Shown here one piece after another: positions 12,873 through 25,162 of a stretch of 64,000 bases of DNA. The position numbers and the translations under genes are program-made. The notes beneath the pieces were generated by a model that saw only the letters and a program-made list of their open reading frames with translations, was not told the origin of the DNA and did not search any database. Origin of the DNA: Malania oleifera (Eukaryota; Streptophyta; Magnoliopsida; Santalales; Ximeniaceae); contig NC_080426.1 of NCBI RefSeq assembly GCF_029873635.1, forward strand, positions 57,878,673 to 57,942,672. Reading direction: 5' to 3'. Numbering within the stretch: the stretch's first letter is position 1; each line of letters begins with the position of its first letter.

Positions 12873-14266
12873 TTAATTTTTCCTTAGTTTTTACGTTTAA
12901 GGGTTGTGATGACTATAGGTTTGGGAAGTAATTGTTGCTTAAAATGAAAATCTTAGTATACATACTCACTAGACTATCGTGTTATACTAAGACTCTTTAT
13001 GGACATGGCATCTATGCCTAGCACTTAATTCTAAATTCTTAACCCATGCTAACATGAAAATCACAAAAGTTAAGCAACTGTTGTCCATTGCACAAAATTG
13101 AGTGTTAGGGTTCTATCTTATATCATATATCACTATAGCCTAAACTCACTTTTGAATATGAAAAGCCTAAATCAAAATCAAGTCATCACTTTAGGCTTAA
13201 AGCACTATTGATCATAAATGACTAATATATATTGAGTGCTTCTCATAGCTATTACCAAATTAGAGGCATCCATTAGGGGATTGGTCCTTTTGAGTTTAAA
13301 TTGTAAATCCTTTAATTTTGGTTTAATCCCTCCATAGGAAATCTTTACCAAAGCACGATCATATCAGGTATAGATTCATCCTTTCCTTGGTTTGTATCCT
13401 TGTGTCTAAAGGATACTTTCCAATCACTAAAGAGCATTGTTCACAACATTCACATATCCTATATGCTCTTTGCCTAAGCATGGACATGATTACTATCATA
13501 GAAGTAGTTTGAAAAACGTCATGTCTATCCTAAATACTCTTTTGTACCCATTAGTGATTTAAAATCTCAAAGAGTATTTATTTGTCTTCCCTTCGCATAG
13601 CTCTCAAAACGTTAAGTCATATATTTTAGAGCTTCATATCCTTTGAAATAAGTTGAATGGGTAAGTTGGTTGTAGTAGGTCTTAATCTAGATGAATATAT
13701 AAAATTCAAGTAGACCTATGCATATGCAGTTTTAAATTGGAAACCATTCGAACTAGTGCCTCTCACATGTATTAGATTCATAAGAAAAGAGGCAAACATA
13801 AGCTTATTACACTTAAACGAATATACATTGTGACTTTTTGATCAAATAAGCCTAAAGCATTCACACCAAGATTAAACTATTGAAAATCTTATAACTCTTG
13901 GCTAAAGAAATTAGAAATTGAAAAAGGCATTAAATAAGTTAAGTGCATAACTCAGGGGGAGCTTTTACCTTCATATCTATATAAATGAAAATGCTTTCAT
14001 ATTCTTATATCATTTATGTATTTATGCCTTAATGAATAACCGCACTGTACTGAAGTCAAATCTATCTTCCGCTCTCTATATTTATTAATGGATAGATTAT
14101 ATTTTATAAACTATTGCTTGCTACCTGATTGCATGCTTAGTCTAGAATGCCTCATGCATAGCGGATGTAGTTGATGAGAATTGCATGCTGGTAGTGGATC
14201 TAGGTTCTCGTGTGCCTTGAACTGAATCATATACTACTTATTTGAACCTATCAAGTATAGGTTTTA

Positions 14267-14326
14267 TGGGAAAATGTCCGATTTACAGACGGCATGCTGC
14301 CGAAATTTTGACAGGAATTTTTCAAA
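14267..14326 (+). other. Family hairpin motif, copy 1 of element A
   Basis: TGGGAAAATGTCC opens it and GGAATTTTTC closes it, giving an imperfect stem. In the middle is the small inverted repeat CGGCATGCTGCCG (14290-14302). The counterpart in element B (54182-54240) has a nearly perfect outer stem. Seen directly in the sequence; any RNA function is inferred. Confidence 0.7.
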
Positions 14327-15524
14327 ATAAAACCTTGTGCTAAAGATGATTATGATAAAATTAATGTTAAAACATTTTTGAAAGGATGAGTGAAACCAAA
14401 TAGATAATTAAACTTCATCTTAACATAATTATCAACCGTTTAGAAAGGCTTAGATCCATCCCTATAGGAAGCGCACAAATGATCCATATGCATCACTTTC
14501 GTTTACTGAATATCGAGGCTATTGAGAATACCCTAAACATTACATCCAGTGCTTAAAGGTTTATGATTTGATATGGAATGTTCTTGGGTCATGAACATTA
14601 TTGCACGCCTTAATATAAACTCTTTGATGCATCTATGTTCTATAGGGACAACTATACTAATCAAGTGACAAATGCAATTGACAAATACTTAGTATAGTTG
14701 ATTTTTAAGTTTTGGATTGATGGCTTATACATAATGAAATTAATCTTTGATTAGTATAAGTAGTTAAAGAATCTAAGCACGTACTCAAATTGATAGGGGG
14801 AGCATCTAAACATAAATTTCTATTTGGTTTTACTCACAAATATGCTCAGTTTAGATCTATTGTGAACTCATTGTGACATGTGATTGAATGAAATGTTTTG
14901 TCACGCCCCAAACCCGCAAGTGGGTCCCAGGTGTAAATATAGTAACCTAACCTATCTTTGTATCAATTCAAACATACATGATACGATACAATAAAAGGGG
15001 TCCGACCTCGTGGGGTGCACAGATGCCCTATACACATACACATACAAATCCATACTCATCAGATACGCAGCAGAATACGGTCTTTTATACATATACAGTA
15101 TCATACCAGAGTCTATATAAGCTAGGATATACATTCCCATAATACAAAACATACCCTAGGTGTCTACAAAACCATCTTGACCACCTGGATACCAAAACTC
15201 GTACCTAACGGGTACTAGCACTAGCTAACGACACCCCCGCTTCCACACGCTAGGATGCTAATTACGGCTACCTGAAAGACTTGAAAAACATTGTACGTAC
15301 ATTCAGGGTGAGACACCTCTCAGTAAGGAAGAAAGCAGGTTATATCAGTGTGTAGCATACCAGTGTTATATTACGTAATTCATAACACTATAAAATACGA
15401 TACAGTTCGAAACATTTCCGTACAGTTTCATACAGTTACATATAGTTCCAGTATTTTCACAAAACCATTCTAGTACATACGATACCCAAAACATACGGTC
15501 AGTGTCGTCACACTAATACGCAAC

Positions 15525-15830
15525 TACACAAGGTCACCTAAGTCTCACAGCGATTACATTGCTACATACACAACTACACTGCGACGACCGAGGCCCAATA
15601 GTGATTACATTGCTCCATACGCAACTACACAAGGTCACCTAAATCTCACAACGATTACATTGCTACATACGCAACTATGTTGTGACGACTGAGGCCCAAT
15701 AGTGATTACATTGCTCCATACGCAACTACACAAGGTCACCTAAGTCTCACAACGATTACATTGCTACATACGCAACTATGTTGCGTCGACCGAGGCCCAT
15801 AGTGATTACATTGCTCCATACGGTATAGAA
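15525..15830. repeat. Tandem repeat inside the gypsy solo LTR
   Basis: Two and a half to three imperfect units of roughly 115 bp. Each contains CACAAGGTCACCTAA, then GATTACATTGCTACATACGC, then a CGAC(C/T)GAGGCCCA(A)TAGTG segment. Shorter sub-repeats (GATTACATTGCT) recur within each unit. Other gypsy LTRs here have only a simpler version, so the expansion looks local. Confidence 0.8.
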
Positions 15831-16679
15831 CACATCGGTGACCAGCTGGAACATACTGGTGATATTTCACACCCCGAATATAGAGCCGGCCACTCTCACC
15901 CACGATAGTTAACCGGTATATGGCGCAACATATGGTAATTAGCCGCCACATAACTGTTTCGGTGTACGGTAATTAACCGCCCCTAACCGATTTCAAAAAA
16001 CCTGGAATCATTTTGGATCTCACGTTCCTATACATTTCAGCGTACAGTAATTAGCCGCCACTAGCTGTTTTACAAATACCTGAAACAAATACATACAATC
16101 ATACATACCACACTTATTTGGTTTACGGTAAATCATATCGTTTTCCATTTTCAAGTATACAGTTTATGCAAATATGGATAACAGTTATCTCGATAATACA
16201 GTTTAAACAAAACGAACGATTTTCCAAACAAAGCAGAGATGATACATGAAACCCCTAATTTTCTCCAAAAACTGTAACCCGAAAATCCCGTATTTTTACC
16301 CGATAGATTTTCCCAAATAAGTTACCAAAACATACATACGATCATAACCTACAAGCTTACTGATCCTGATTTCGAAAATAAACTGATATAAACTGAATCC
16401 CCTTACCTGAACCTGAATTCCAACTACGAACTCTACGGTCCCCAAAACTACGAATCGAGACTCCAAAACCTACAAACCTCAGTACAATACATACATACAA
16501 TTCTTACTACTATACATATACTGAATCAGAAATAAAAATCGAACCTTACCTTGATTTTAGCTCGAAACCTGGAAACACTCAAAACAAGATTCTGATCCAT
16601 TAGAAATGTAAAGAATCCTTCCCTGATCCTCGCGGTAATGTCTGATTTACGAATCAAGCGACGAACGGCAAAGAAATCG

Positions 16680-16683
<4 letters not shown>

Positions 16684-16741
<58 letters not shown>
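16684..16741. repeat. (GA)n microsatellite
   Basis: An uninterrupted GA run of about 57 bases in the solo LTR at 14899-17082. It matches the CT runs at 3739-3836 in position and orientation relative to the LTR. Confidence 0.95.
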
Positions 16742-16743
<2 letters not shown>

Positions 16744-17893
16744 TGAATTATAGAGAGAGAGGGAGAGGATATTTAAGATTACTTAGCTTAGAAGCAATGG
16801 AACTGATATTTATAGCCCTCGACCCGGGTGGATTCGTTGACGAATTGGCGTCCTCGTCGCCATTAGCTTCGTCGATGAGTCAGTGGCCTCGTCGACGAGC
16901 CGAATATTTCAATTCCTCCAAACCTCTCGGCATTCCCTCGTCAACGAGTCTCTGAATTTCGTCGACGAGGAGCCTTCAATGTTCGTCGACAAACCCTGGC
17001 CTCGTCGAGGAACTCTGCTCAATTTACCATTTTATCCTTCTTTTACATAATAAATCCATATATCATGGTTCGGGTTCTTACATGTTTTTTTATTGAAAAT
17101 CATAATCTGAAGCGTGTGTCATATTGCCACAGCTATTTGTGTTTGTCATATGATCTTGCAAGTGATTATTGAATTTTTTAGGATCATTATGGTTTTAGTT
17201 TTCTAGTTATGTTATGAACGTACTTAAATGCTAAAACTAGAAAAATGTTGCTTGCTTGTTTCAAAATTAAAATTTCTTTTTCAACAGACACCCCCAGTAC
17301 TTTAATCAAACATCATAAGGGGGGTATATATTTATATTTATATATATATATATATATTAATACTTTAGGCAAGAACTAATTTCAAAACTAAATTTTTTCT
17401 CTCTTGCCTTATTATTATTATTATATACTATATGGTTTTAACTTGCATAACTGGTTTGGTAACTTCAAACCTTCTTTTTGGTATCATATGTCTTGTGCCT
17501 TTAATTCAAATTTTCCACGGGTCTTATGATATGTTTCAATGGCAATGGTTTGTGTATGCTTATGGTCTAACCTGGTTTTCATGTCATTTAAATCATTTTA
17601 ATAACTAGTTATATAGTTTATGTGCTAAATTGCTAAATCTGTCATTGTTTTATATACTATATGAATTTAAATCATTTTAATAATCAGTTATATAGTTTAT
17701 GTGCTAAATTGCTAAATCTGTCATTGTTTTATATACTATATGAATTTGTTTGTGCTATAAAATGCATGACTACCATATCTCCTACATGATTGATAGTTAT
17801 ATTTATATTTTTGAGAATAATGAACTAGCTGCGTAAGTAGTTGAGGATATCTTGTAAATATATTACTCAATTAGGTCATTTGTATACAGGTAT

Positions 17894-17960
17894 TTTTGGG
17901 AAAAATGTTCTGTTTTCAAACGGCATGCTGCCGAATTTTCTAAAAATCTTTTTTCCAAAC
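17894..17960 (+). other. Family hairpin motif, copy 2 of element A
   Basis: TTTTTGGGAAAAATG on the left pairs with TTTTTTCCAAA on the right. CGGCATGCTGCCG sits in the loop region (17921-17933). It lies about 120 bp before the polypurine tract, as does the matching motif in elements B (52780-52840) and C (63170-63230). Confidence 0.7.
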
Positions 17961-18065
17961 ATATCTTGATTTCAGATGATTATTTGCCTATATGCTCAAA
18001 TGTTTGTTTAGGCACTTTTTGTTGTTTCCAAAAGGGGGAGAAGTAGGCAAGTATTTGTCATCATT

Positions 18066-18079
18066 AAAAAGGGGGAGAT
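18066..18079 (+). promoter_or_regulatory. Polypurine tract of element A
   Basis: The purine run AAAAAGGGGGAGAT precedes the first TG of the 3' LTR at 18080. Elements B and C show the matching ATCTCCC on the plus strand at 52648 and 60958. Confidence 0.85.
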
Positions 18080-20214
18080 TGTTGACCCTATAGGTCATAT
18101 CTCGGTTTTGATAATGACAAATACTCAGGTATTTAATGACTATCTAGTTCATGTGCAGGTTTATATAAGCAGATACACTAATGGCACATGAAATAAAGCT
18201 TGAAGACCCTGAAGATCATTTTTATTGTATTTCATTATCATTTAATTCGGGTATGTAATATTTAAGTAGGAATGATCTGCAATAATTGGTGCATATCATG
18301 CATGTAGAACTACAAAGCTCAAAGACCATAGAACGACTCTAGGTCCCTACACATCACTTGAAAATCAAATGACCTTAGAAAGACCTTAGGGATCACCCTT
18401 CGGTTGACCGACAGTGGATTTTTTTGGTGTCCTAAAAAGGACCTAGAAATGACCTTAGAACACTCGCACATGCACATATATGTATGGTCATATGAATAGG
18501 GTGATTGCATAATTGAACAGAACCAAAATGTATGAAAAATACATGTTTGGTCGACCGTACTCTCAAGTACAAATTCCTCCCGATGGACCGAACCGATGCC
18601 GGGTCAACAGATTGACCACAGCCCAGTCAACTGAACTTGTCTAGTTCATTTTCACTCAGTCAACCAAACTCCCTAAGAGTCAACATATTGACCATCTGGT
18701 CGACCGTGCCCAAAATGCATAGCAACACCCTGGTTGACTGAGTTCCTACATGTGGAACTCAACTGTCTGGTTGACCAAACTAAATAGTTCAAAAAGTTCC
18801 CGGTCAACTGAACCGCTCTAAATGAAAAAAATCGCCCTTGGACTTCCATGTCCAGTCGACCGAACTAGTAGTTCAATTAATGTCTGGTCAACCGAACTTA
18901 AAGCAACTCGATCAAACCGAACTTCCTTCGGTTAACCAATGCTCTCGGGTTATCCAAATATTTTTACTGTGGTTAATGTTTTTAAATAGGGTTAAAATAA
19001 ATAAATCGTATTAAAACTTTCCTAATGATTCCATATGTGTCCTAGACGGTTATATTTTTGGGGAAGTCTATATATACCCCTTCATTTGCAAAAAGTAGCA
19101 TGAGATTAGCAAAACAATTAGCAAATATCCTCTGAATCTCAAAAACCTTATTTGCCTATTCCACTCCAAATACTCTCATATATTCATTCCCTTGATACAT
19201 CTTAACATTGTAAGTATATTTTTTGTGCTAGTGCTTATTAGGTATTGCTTATACTCCTATTGTCTTGCTTGAATATTTGATATTGATTTTAGGGAGTTTG
19301 CATAGTTTATCCCACAGATTTTTATTGATAAAATCTTGTGTTGGGATAAACTCATAAGTTTAAGGATCTATGCATTGTCATTGCAAGATTCCTATAGCTT
19401 TATTTTTGTGTGCAAAATATTTTACAAAATTAGATTTCAAACAACTCTTATGCTAGATATATTTGAGAAAATATTTTTGAGGTTGTTTGAATACTCTGAT
19501 TGGCATCTTTGAAACCCTAATCCTACATTGAGATATTTTATATTGTGTTTCAAAGAAAATTCTGTTTATACACTCCTGTACATATTTCAGATTATTCATA
19601 ATATTGAGTGTTAATTACACACGCAGAGCACTGAACTTATAGTTCTTACATCATTGAGGTGCATTGATTATATTGAGTTATACTAGTACACATACCTGCT
19701 TGTGTAAGAAGTGTATTTTCGTGTACAAATTTTATACACATTGGTTGTATTCCAGACGCAAGCCTGAAGAGGGAGACTAGCTCTGGTGAATAGTCCCGGA
19801 CTGACTTAGACCCGGTTAGGAAATTTAGGTACACCATCCTGGTAAGGCGTGTTGGTTGAGGTTAGCCCCTTAAGTTAACCTAAGTGTAATTGGTGCCACT
19901 CCACCCGTTAAGTGAGCCATTAATGGAATCCTCAGGCTTTCGAGCTAGAGGTGGGAATGTAGGCACAGTTGGCCGAACCCTGATAACATATCGTGTGTGC
20001 ATTTTATTTTTTCGTAATTTATCTATCGCACGTGTATGTTATATTGTGAATGTTGCGCATGATTTAATTTCCGAACATTATATTTATCTGTGCATCTGTA
20101 ACTGTATAGACAAACCCTAGGTTGCAAATATACTGCAGTTAGATTAGCTAAACCTGTGAATAAATTTTAAAGTTCCAATTCACCCCCCATCTTGGAAATA
20201 CACAAATTCCAACA
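18080..20214 (+). repeat. Element A 3' LTR
   Basis: An uninterrupted LTR of 2135 bp, from TGTTGACCC to TTCCAACA. It has an array of GGTCGACCGAAC-type motifs (18400-18935) in several decayed forms (GGTTGACC, AGTCAACC). Promoter-like sequence TCTATATATACCCCTTC lies at about 19066-19082, as in other LTRs of the family (CATATATACC, 10492). Downstream are a conserved block on tRNA-like GAGGTNGGNATGTAGGC (about 19950) and the usual end. It supplied the intact sequence used to recognise the insertions in the 5' LTR. Confidence 0.9.
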
Positions 20215-20219
20215 TGAGA

Positions 20220-20440
20220 CTAGTTCCTGGTTTTGTATAGACTCTGGTATGGTATTATGATGTAATAGGTTGAATTATTCCACTGCGTATATTGTATATA
20301 TAATTGTGGATAGGGTATACGTGAACCCTATAGGGTCGAACACTTACATTGTGTAATATCATGGATGGTTGTATGATACAGGGACAGTTTAGTTTATAAA
20401 ATCACACCCTAGGGCCCATTTATGGGTTCAGGGCATGACA
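20220..20440 (+). mobile_element. gypsy LTR, right part
   Basis: Continuation of the LTR that begins at 3424, after the element A insertion. It ends GGGTTCAGGGCATGACA, the usual terminus for this LTR type. The next bases, ATGGTATCATAAATG, resemble a decayed initiator-Met primer-binding site (20442-20449 exact). If so, internal sequence flanks this LTR on both sides. Confidence 0.8.
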
Positions 20441-20820
20441 ATGGTATCATAAATGTTAAATGAAATGTACATCTCAAAATAAAATAGGTAAATTCATCTA
20501 ATGTCTTCTAAAATTACTGTGAAGTGTAACGTTATTTATCCAGCTGGAGACTTAGAAGTACCTTCCAAATAGTAAAGTTAGATTTTAATTGGTCATTAAA
20601 GAAAAAAAAATAACAATAACTAATATATTAGGTAGAAAATCACAATTTAAAAGTTGCAATAGACATATTAATATTTTTATAGCAAGAAATCGTATATCAA
20701 GGTTTTTATAAAATAAAAACTAATAAAAAATGTGCTTATTAAATTTTTTTTTATATAATTTAATGTAATTAGTAAAATTCAACATTTGCATAATTTTGAG
20801 TATTTTTATTATATCTTATC

Positions 20821-20867
<47 letters not shown>

Positions 20868-21225
20868 TTCATACCCCTACATTTGCATGGTATTATAATG
20901 TTATCTTATGCCGATATTTGTATTTTATAATTTTTAAATATGGTGCTATTTTTTATAAATGACTTTGAATGTTCATACTTTAATATTTCTAGTTAAATTA
21001 CATCAATATATTGTTATTTTATTTTAAAATATATCTATATTTTATTTAAAATATCAAAAAAAAATTAAATTGACTAGTATTTAAAAAGGTTTATAAGATT
21101 TTTAAAACTTCATGCCGGTCTAGTTATATATTTATGCTAAACTTAAAAGAGAGTCAAGTTTTTTTACTTACATATATATATATACGATTAATTAAAAGAA
21201 TCCTAAATGATTTTCCTAAAATTCA
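20441..21225. other. AT-rich non-coding spacer
   Basis: I see no gene here. There may be a short primer-site-like start at 20442, then AT-rich sequence with an (AT)n run at 20824-20866 and a shorter one at 21172-21184. No open frame of interest and no recognisable domain. Confidence 0.6.
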
Positions 21226-23068
21226 TGTTGGCCTAACAAGGCTTACGAATCTTATTTTATTGATAACAAATCAAGGGAATCTAACATGTTTCGGTTAAAG
21301 TGGTGATGTTTTAGGAAACAAGCATATAAGTTCAAAATCAAGGTAATCACAAGCCTTTATTGAAAGTCTACATTCCAAAGAAGTGATCAAATGAAAGCTT
21401 AATTGTTCAAAGACAAACAAAATTGATGCAAGCTTAATAAAGAACATTGAAGCTCAAGATCAAGATGGACTCAAAGAAAGACATACATGAAGACTTTGCA
21501 TTTAGATTGTTTTTAAGTCTTAAGAAAGTCTTATATAAGTACTTCAATTAAAAGTCAATATGAATGTTTTGAAACTCATTAGGATTAATTATTGACTTAG
21601 AGACCAAATTTTAAAAAAAACCCGAAAAATATCTTCAAAATATTCAAAGTAATTTGGCAAGTAAAAGCTCACAAAAGTTTTTGGAAACAAACAATATAAA
21701 AGCATGAATTTTTTGCTTGTCTAGGCGACCGACCCATTCTGGTCAAGCGACTAACATTTATGCTTAATTAAATTGGGAAGACAGAATAGGCTCAGTCGAC
21801 TGACCCTGTGAGTCCAGGCAACTGACCCCATTCTGACTTTGATATTTCGCTGAAATTCAAAGTCCAGTTGACTGAACTTCGAAACAACTATTTTTAAACA
21901 ACGAATAAAAGTTTCCAAATTAGATTCCTTGGACCCCAATCTTTATAAAAACTTGGAAAACACTCAAAGAAACTTGAGGAACACGAAATAGAACCTTTTT
22001 AACTCTATAAATGCATGGAAAACCAAAAGATTATATACAACTACATACAAACAAGAATTACATTCAGCAATCAAGCCTTATTGCCAATACTCTTCAAAAG
22101 CTTACTTGCTCACACTCTTTGCTGAGATTTTACTAAGTCTTGCTGATCTATTCTCACCGATTTTTGCGCACATATACTGAGTTTTTCAATCAAAAAAATA
22201 AGATCCTAGTGATAAATTTTCTGAACTTCAATTCAATTCTTTATTGATATTTTAAATTGAAGTATATTAGTTGTGCTTTAACCTGTACTAATCAGCTTTA
22301 TTTTGAGAGTGATCTTTGTACACAAGAATTGTTCTTGTTTTTTTTTTTTTTTTTTTTTTTTTTTATGGTTAAAGATTGTTGAATCATTGGATTACCAAAC
22401 GTGGGGTATCGCTTGGAGAGGAGGGTTTCATCCTACTTGAAGGAGTGTGTAAACGGTTCGCCCCACCTGGTTAAAGGAGTGGTATAATGATATCCTTGGA
22501 TGGTATACCTAAGGCGAGAATGTAGGCATAGCCGAACCTCGTAAAAATCTCGGTGTCACTTTCTTCCCTATTCTCTTTTAAATTTCAACACATATAAATT
22601 GCGTGGATGCTTATTTAAATTGCTGGAAATTATTTTGTGATTGGGAATTGCGGAAACCTTGAATAAAGGGGAGTACGTTGATTGAATCTTGCGGAAATTA
22701 ACCTTCTAAGGGAGTACGTTCATTATACAGGTCATTCATCAGCTACAACTCAATATCAAAAGATTGAATCTTGGAAGCTTGCTAGAATTCTTATAGTATT
22801 TCATATCGTGAAGGTTATCTTGATTGATTGAATTGATTTATTGAGTTTTGGTTTAATTTGCTGAAAGAAGTATTGAGAAACTTGCGAAACATTCGAATTG
22901 ATATACTCATCCATGAAGACTTAAAATTAACTTGATACTTGGCTAAATTTGTGATTGAAAGTCAAACCATACATGTGCGAAGAGTTGATAAAAAAATTAA
23001 TAAAAGAGTTCAAAGAAAATTTTAAATCTCAATGCACCCGCTCTCTTTGGAGTACACCTTACTTTTCA
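21226..23068 (+). mobile_element. Probable solo LTR related to element A LTRs
   Basis: It starts TGTTGGCCTAACAAGG followed by TTGATAACAAATCAAG, like the openings of A, B and C LTRs. It has a small array of AGTCGACTGACC-type motifs (21720-21865). It also has the family's late block (GGCGAGAATGTAGGCATAGC, about 22512-22531) and ends near CTCTTTGGAGTACACC. A poly-T run of about 26 lies at 22338-22363. The right boundary (about 23068) is uncertain and I could not find a clean target duplication, so it may be truncated. Confidence 0.65.
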
Positions 23069-23548
23069 ATACCCTTAATTTACAAGCTATTTTTTAATTA
23101 GAGAAATCATCGGTGTATATGAAATTTAATAAATTAAATTTTATTTTAAAGTTTTTAAAAATATTTATAACTTTTTTAAACGTTTTAACTTTATAGACGA
23201 TTTTCTTCTTCAATCACCTTTACATAGAAGTTCTTCTTCATCCCCTTACATTTTACAAATTTTTTATCTCTTAAAAAAAAAATAACACTTAATTAATATT
23301 GTGTTTTATCAAATTATTTTAAAAATTCAAATAATTCACCCCACTAAGTTTTACGTGAACATAACAGCACACATGAGAGCGTTTAAAATCTACTTATTTG
23401 ATTAAGATGCAATATAATCAAAATTTAAAAATTAAAGTAATAACTATTTCTTGTGTGTTCCTCATTAATTATTTCATTCAATATAATAATATGTTTTGAC
23501 AGGGACACGCGCACAGCGTGTGACCACAATAAATGTGCGTGCGTGTAG

Positions 23549-23603
<55 letters not shown>

Positions 23604-23860
23604 ATGTGGGGGTGTGGTGTGGGACTGCATCTAGGAAGAGTGCGAGAGGGAAAACAGTAGAACATGTAGATGAGGGTCAAAGTCAAGAAGGGGTGCAAAG
23701 CAGAAATCATAAAGTAATAAAGAGACGAACGTGATTTGATGGGGGCCATCAGACAGCTTCTGGGCTCCAAATTAGAAGAAATAATAAACAAGTTTCAGGT
23801 GAAAGGCGTGCACCATGAACCATCTGCGCATACTCCCCCCATTACACTTTAAACCCAGGA
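23069..23860. other. Non-coding spacer with GT/GA microsatellite
   Basis: AT-rich sequence with a compound (GT)n(GA)n repeat at about 23549-23601. Open frames over this repeat on both strands are low-complexity translations. Nothing else is recognisable. Confidence 0.6.
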
Positions 23861-24107
23861 GTTTTTTCCCGTTCTATTATTAAAAAAAAATAAAATATTA
23901 AATAATATTCTTATTGAAAAAAAAATTCTCAAACTGATGCTCGCATAATCTCGCAATACCAAGTTGCGAAATTTAAATAGCCAGCGAGTAAGAAGCTGAC
24001 ACGTGACAAATTTCGCAACATGATACTGTGAGATTTAAGTATTCTTATTTTTCTTTCTTTTTTTTTTCTTTCAAATAAAATCTTTCCAAAAAGGTAATAT
24101 TAACGTA

Positions 24108-24145
<38 letters not shown>

Positions 24146-25115
24146 AGAAGAAAAAAATTGTTAAAAAATTATGAAACACTAAAATTAGATTCAAAAATAA
24201 AAATAAAAAAATAAAATTAGTGTTTTAAATAATATTTATAAAATTAATACAAGTTAAAATTTTAATCGAATAAACGCTCATTTTTTTTATCTAAAAAAAA
24301 TAGTAATACAACATTTAAATTTTTTTAATTTGTATTCATCATTGGTGGGTTATTATATATATATATCTATCTGTGTGCATGTTTTCTATATATGTTAATT
24401 TGCATATAGGAAAGAAAAAATAATAATAATAAGTGATGATAAAATGGGGATTTATTTATTTATTTATTTATTGTAAAATTACATCATGGTTAGGGGTGAG
24501 CATAATTCGGGTTTAACTGAATTAACCGATCGAGTTTGATCAGTTTGGTTTGGTTCTAGATTTAGATAATTTTGGGTATTCGATTTTCGGTTCAAGTATG
24601 AGGAGTCTTTAATTTGGTTAATTAAATTACCCGAATTACTAATTAATTAATAATTAAATATAAATTAGTAATTTTAATATATGATATATGTTAAATTTTA
24701 AATGTTTAATCTTAAAAATATCTCTTTTATCAATAAATCATTTTATTAATTAAGTTGGAATTAAATTTAATACAATAAGATTATCTATATATATATTATT
24801 TGAAAAAAAAAGTCATTTAAAAATTATATTTACTATTTGTCAATGTGCATGTACAATAGATTGTTTCTATATCACTAATTAAAAAGCAAGTTTTGAAATT
24901 AAATAACTTATATTCTATTAAAAATTTTATTTTTTATCTTTTGGGTTATATTAAGGATTATTTTTTTATTCAAGGACAAAAATGAGCATTTATTCGATTA
25001 AAATTTTAACTTGTATTAATTTTATAAATATTATTTAAAATACTCATTTTATTTTATTTTTGTATTTTTGAATCTAGTTTTAGTGTTTCATAATTTTCTG
25101 ACATTTTTTTCTTGT

Positions 25116-25162
<47 letters not shown>

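Larger units (their letters stand above)
14899..17082 (-). mobile_element. gypsy (Tekay-like) solo LTR in the internal region of element A
   Basis: The plus-strand edges are TGTCACGCCCC and GGTTCTTACA, with a perfect 5-bp duplication TGTTT at 14894-14898 and 17083-17087. Read on the minus strand it has the TCGTCGACGA-type array (16825-17010), a CT run (16684-16740 as GA on the plus strand) and the TGAGAGGTGTCTCA hairpin (15309-15322). Near 15520-15830 a block of about 115 bp containing ACGATTACATTGCTACATACGCAACTA is repeated with variation, a tandem repeat within the LTR. There is no internal domain, so it is a solo LTR of 2184 bp. Confidence 0.93.
12873..18065 (+). other. Conserved non-coding internal region of element A (split by a solo LTR)
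   Basis: About 3 kb without open frames or pol motifs, at 12873-14898 and 17088-18065. It aligns by eye with the minus strand of 52648-55812 in element B. Examples are GCACTATTGATCATAAAT (13202-13219), GGCATCCATTAGGGGATT (13264-13281) and CATAGGAAATCTTTACC (13334-13350). Two copies of a hairpin motif lie at 14267-14326 and 17894-17960. A TAT/ATT-rich stretch is at 17330-17440. A 71-bp block containing TATAGTTTATGTGCTAAATT is tandemly duplicated at about 17590-17750. Confidence 0.75.
5115..20214 (+). mobile_element. Element A: gag-only LTR retrotransposon with three nested solo LTRs
   Basis: A complete LTR element in plus orientation. Its 5' LTR (5115-11622, carrying two insertions) and 3' LTR (18080-20214) both start TGTTGACC and end CCAACA. 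A 5-bp duplication TGAGA flanks the whole (5110-5114, 20215-20219). After the 5' LTR comes a primer-binding site matching the 3' end of initiator-Met tRNA, then a gag pseudogene. About 3 kb of non-coding sequence and a polypurine tract before the 3' LTR follow. No reverse transcriptase, integrase or protease motif is visible, so it must have moved with enzymes from elsewhere. Removing the nested LTRs and their duplications leaves about 8.5 kb. The gag resembles copia/SIRE-type Gag; the superfamily is inferred. Confidence 0.88.

Noticed and set aside
16638..16955. 105-codon plus-strand frame in the solo LTR
   Set aside because: Arg-Glu run from the GA microsatellite joined to the LTR motif array; antisense to the LTR and without a domain.
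23474..23791. Open frames on both strands over the GT/GA repeat
   Set aside because: They exist only because dinucleotide repeats rarely make stops; low-complexity translation.
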